From Patescibacteria group bacterium (GTDB lineage: Bacteria > Patescibacteriota > Microgenomatia > Levybacterales > UBA12049): a DNA stretch of 8,763 bases. The notes below the pieces were generated by a model that worked only from the letters and a program-made list of their open reading frames with translations, was not told the DNA's origin and searched no databases. Each line of letters opens with the position of its first letter. The first letter of the stretch is position 1. Location: positions 1-8,763 of the forward strand of contig JAMCZG010000029.1 of assembly GCA_023485715.1 (NCBI GenBank). The letters are read 5' to 3'. Positions 7,071-8,763 of this stretch are shown here, piece after piece. The position numbers were made by a program, and so were the translations under genes.

Positions 7071-7076
7071 ATTTTA
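7071..7076 (-). promoter_or_regulatory. Possible leaderless -10 box (TAAAAT) for mreB
   Basis: TAAAAT on the minus strand ends 7 bases before the mreB ATG, the same distance seen for the PEGA gene and one GT4 gene. The only -35-like hexamer is TTAAAG (7096-7101) at a poor 19-base spacing. It is an alternative or second start to the promoter at 7139-7168. Confidence 0.25.
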
Positions 7077-7138
7077 AAACTGTATCAATCTATTACTTTA
7101 ATAGCTCAAAATTGTAATTTTTGACCTTATTAAGTTCG

Positions 7139-7168
7139 ATTATAAAGCGATTATATTAAATATTGCAA
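7139..7168 (-). promoter_or_regulatory. mreB promoter candidate TTGCAA-18-TATAAT
   Basis: On the minus strand TTGCAA (7163-7168), an 18-base spacer and a consensus TATAAT (7139-7144) lie upstream of mreB. The leader would be about 65-70 bases. The -35 hexamer is its own reverse complement and is also the -35 of the plus-strand promoter. Confidence 0.5.
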
Positions 7169-7191
7169 GTATCATTTTAACCTCTTATAAT
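7163..7191 (+). promoter_or_regulatory. Promoter candidate TTGCAA-17-TATAAT for the PEGA gene
   Basis: TTGCAA (7163-7168), a 17-base spacer and a consensus TATAAT (7186-7191) end 7 bases before the GTG at 7199. The expected start of transcription falls on or next to the start codon, so the mRNA would be leaderless. The site supports the choice of GTG 7199 as start. Confidence 0.6.
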
Positions 7192-7198
7192 AGAAGTA

Positions 7199-8383
7199 GT
7201 GAAAAAGCAGGTCTTAATTTCGATCATAATTCTTTTTTTCCTGTCGGTAAGCACCGTTATATTAATTTTGTATGGCAAAGGGTACCGTTTCGGATTCGGA
7301 GAGGGAAAAATCGGGTTTTCCGAAACCGGGCTTTTGGTCGCCACTAGCTCTCCTAACGGCGCACAGGTTTTTGTCGACGGCCATTTGACAACCGCAACCG
7401 ACAACACGATTAACCTTCAACCGGGTACTTATACTATTAGAATTTATAAAGAGGGTTACTTTCCCTGGGAGAAAAAAATAAAGATACAAAAAGAAGTTGT
7501 TTCTAAGGCAGAAGCGACTCTCTTTCCGACAAATCCGAAGCTCGAAGGGATAAGCCTAAACGGGATCGACAACCCAAGTCTTGATCCGTCGAAAACCAGA
7601 ATCACGTACGTTTTAAATTCCCAATCACCTAGAAAGAATGGTGTTTATGTTTTGGACATGAGCTCAAGGCCGATCATTACACTCCAGAGCGGGTCTACCC
7701 AGATCGCAGACGACACCATCGACACATTTTCTAAAGCGAAACTGTCCTGGTCCCCCGACGGGAAGCAAATAATCGCAAGCATTTCAGGAGAAAGTCGCCC
7801 CGAGACAGTGTATTTACTTCAAGCCGACGGATTCAACGAGGCACCCCAAGACATAACGGCCACACTTACAACATACCAGGATCAATGGGAAAACGATAAG
7901 CAAGAAAAAGAAAGATCCCGACTTGCCGGACTAAAATCGAACTTACGACAAATGATTTCGGAAAACTTTAAGGTAATCGCCTGGTCCCCGGACGACACAA
8001 AAGTTTTATACGAAGCATCCCAATCCGCAACTTTGCCAATCGTAATTAATCCGAGGATTATCGGCGCTGACTCAACACCGGAGGAAAGGACTCTAACAAA
8101 AGGCAATATATATGTTTATGATATTAAAGAAGACAAAAACTTTAGAATCGATAAGGGTGATACTGGCCTTAATTGGTTTCCCGATTCGAAACATTTAATG
8201 TTTGTAGAAGATAAAAAAATTAATATTTTTGAATACGATAATTCGAACAATACGACTGTTTACGCCGGACCATTCCTAGACAACTATATCTTTCCCTGGC
8301 CTAATGGATCGAAATTAGTCATTTTAACGGACCTTGGAAACCCCGACCTCTCCCCGAGCCTATATACGGTAGGGTTAAAATAA
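7199..8383 (+). CDS. Membrane-anchored PEGA-domain protein with TolB/WD40-like beta-propeller
   Basis: The 394-residue product has an N-terminal hydrophobic helix (about 5-25) that reads as an uncleaved anchor or signal, then a PEGA domain (about 42-113: LLVATSSPNGAQVFVDG, LQPGTYTIRIYKEGYFPW), a surface beta-sandwich named for its usual PEGA motif. Residues 120-390 contain repeated propeller-type blades, seen best as LSWSPDGKQIIAS (182-194), IAWSPDDTKVLYEAS (260-274) and LNWFPDSKHLMFV (324-336). A charged, helical segment (about 224-258) interrupts two blades. The rest of the protein would face outside the membrane; its ligand is unknown. The start is GTG, chosen because it opens the hydrophobic segment and sits 7 bases from TATAAT. 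It ends in TAA without an LPXTG-type tail, so the neighbouring sortase is unlikely to process it. The domain calls are good; the function is unknown. Confidence 0.85.
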   Translation: MKKQVLISIIILFFLSVSTVILILYGKGYRFGFGEGKIGFSETGLLVATSSPNGAQVFVDGHLTTATDNTINLQPGTYTIRIYKEGYFPWEKKIKIQKEVVSKAEATLFPTNPKLEGISLNGIDNPSLDPSKTRITYVLNSQSPRKNGVYVLDMSSRPIITLQSGSTQIADDTIDTFSKAKLSWSPDGKQIIASISGESRPETVYLLQADGFNEAPQDITATLTTYQDQWENDKQEKERSRLAGLKSNLRQMISENFKVIAWSPDDTKVLYEASQSATLPIVINPRIIGADSTPEERTLTKGNIYVYDIKEDKNFRIDKGDTGLNWFPDSKHLMFVEDKKINIFEYDNSNNTTVYAGPFLDNYIFPWPNGSKLVILTDLGNPDLSPSLYTVGLK

Positions 8384-8393
8384 ATTTTAAAAA

Positions 8394-8763
8394 TTACTTA
8401 GGTCTTGCTATTACTATTAATCTTTTCCAAGTGGTTCCAGGCGGCCAACATGTTTGTAAAATCAATTTTTCTTCTCCTGTTTCCTGCCCATTAACAAGAT
8501 AAGAAACGTCCTGTGGATCTGCAATTATAGTCTCTGAGACTACGTAATTATGCCTCCTGTCCTGAAAAAAAACTACCACATCGTCACCCTTTGCCAGATC
8601 TTTCAATAAATAAAAAACCGCGTTATAGCGGCCTACATCCCAAAAATTATCCGTTGAATGGGCAAAAAGATAGATATTACCCAAGTCTCCTGGGAAAACC
8701 GTACCCTTGGCGTGGGCTACTCCTTTTTGTAAAATCTCCAAAAATTCTTTTTCATTCGACTCC
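8394..8763 (-). CDS. Sortase, N-terminus cut by window edge
   Basis: Sortases are membrane-anchored cysteine transpeptidases that cut a C-terminal sorting signal and join the protein to another surface molecule or pilus. The visible 122 residues are the C-terminal half to two thirds of the catalytic domain: GVAHAKGTVFPGDLGNIYLF (the family GV.h..gt..PG..GN motif), the catalytic histidine in FAHS, and LILQTCWPPGTTWKRLIVIA with the catalytic cysteine and, nine residues on, the arginine. All three active-site residues are present. The frame stays open to base 8763, so the true start lies outside the window; the in-frame TTG at 8741 is not a start because sortase sequence continues upstream of it. 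It converges on the PEGA gene with 10 bases between stops. The exact class (D or E type) cannot be settled from this fragment. Confidence 0.9.
   Translation of the reverse strand, partial: ESNEKEFLEILQKGVAHAKGTVFPGDLGNIYLFAHSTDNFWDVGRYNAVFYLLKDLAKGDDVVVFFQDRRHNYVVSETIIADPQDVSYLVNGQETGEEKLILQTCWPPGTTWKRLIVIARPK

Noticed and set aside
8394..8741. Sortase starting at the in-frame TTG at 8741
   Set aside because: The frame is open to the window edge and a sortase needs a further N-terminal part, so this is a truncated view of a longer gene.

Overview
The window is a compact, moderately AT-rich bacterial stretch with eight genes and no RNA genes, CRISPR or recognisable transposase. A short-gapped cell-surface and glycan gene set, an MreB with small sequence peculiarities, a PEGA/beta-propeller surface protein, a short sortase with a Cys-Trp-Pro-Pro active site and a general lack of Shine-Dalgarno sequences all suggest a candidate-phyla-radiation bacterium (Patescibacteria, Microgenomates-like). 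That assignment is inference from gene style, not from a marker gene. All reading frames close normally under the standard code.

Layout. Six genes lie on the minus strand and are read from right to left: mreB (6029-7063), a 285-base AT-rich gap with a promoter, a WecG/TagA/CpsF glycosyltransferase (4874-5743), a GT4 glycosyltransferase (3582-4841), a second GT4 glycosyltransferase (2438-3535), a DUF218/YdcF-like protein with a long unknown C-terminal half (1154-2434), and the N-terminal 366 residues of a GT5 glycogen/starch synthase (1-1098, cut by the window edge). On the plus strand, divergent from mreB, is a membrane-anchored PEGA plus beta-propeller protein (7199-8383). It converges, with only 10 bases between stops, on a sortase (8394-8763) whose N-terminus is outside the window.

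How the genes fit together. The four glycosyltransferases look like a pathway for a surface or storage polysaccharide: the GT26 enzyme would act early on a lipid-linked acceptor, the GT4 enzymes extend the chain, and the GT5 enzyme would make an alpha-glucan. MreB, the sortase and the PEGA protein are also envelope functions, so the region can be read as a cell-envelope neighbourhood. The link between glucan synthesis and the lipid-linked pathway is not shown by the sequence.

Most notable. (1) A roughly 162-base inverted-repeat structure sits in frame inside the WecG/TagA gene and accounts for its extra length, so it looks like a small palindromic insertion translated as part of the protein. 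(2) The mreB/PEGA divergent promoters share one palindromic -35 hexamer, TTGCAA, with TATAAT boxes on both sides. (3) Several genes have a -10-like box ending 7 to 12 bases before the start codon, with no ribosome-binding site, pointing to leaderless or almost leaderless mRNAs. (4) The DUF218 protein carries an unrecognised, highly charged 230-residue C-terminal region.
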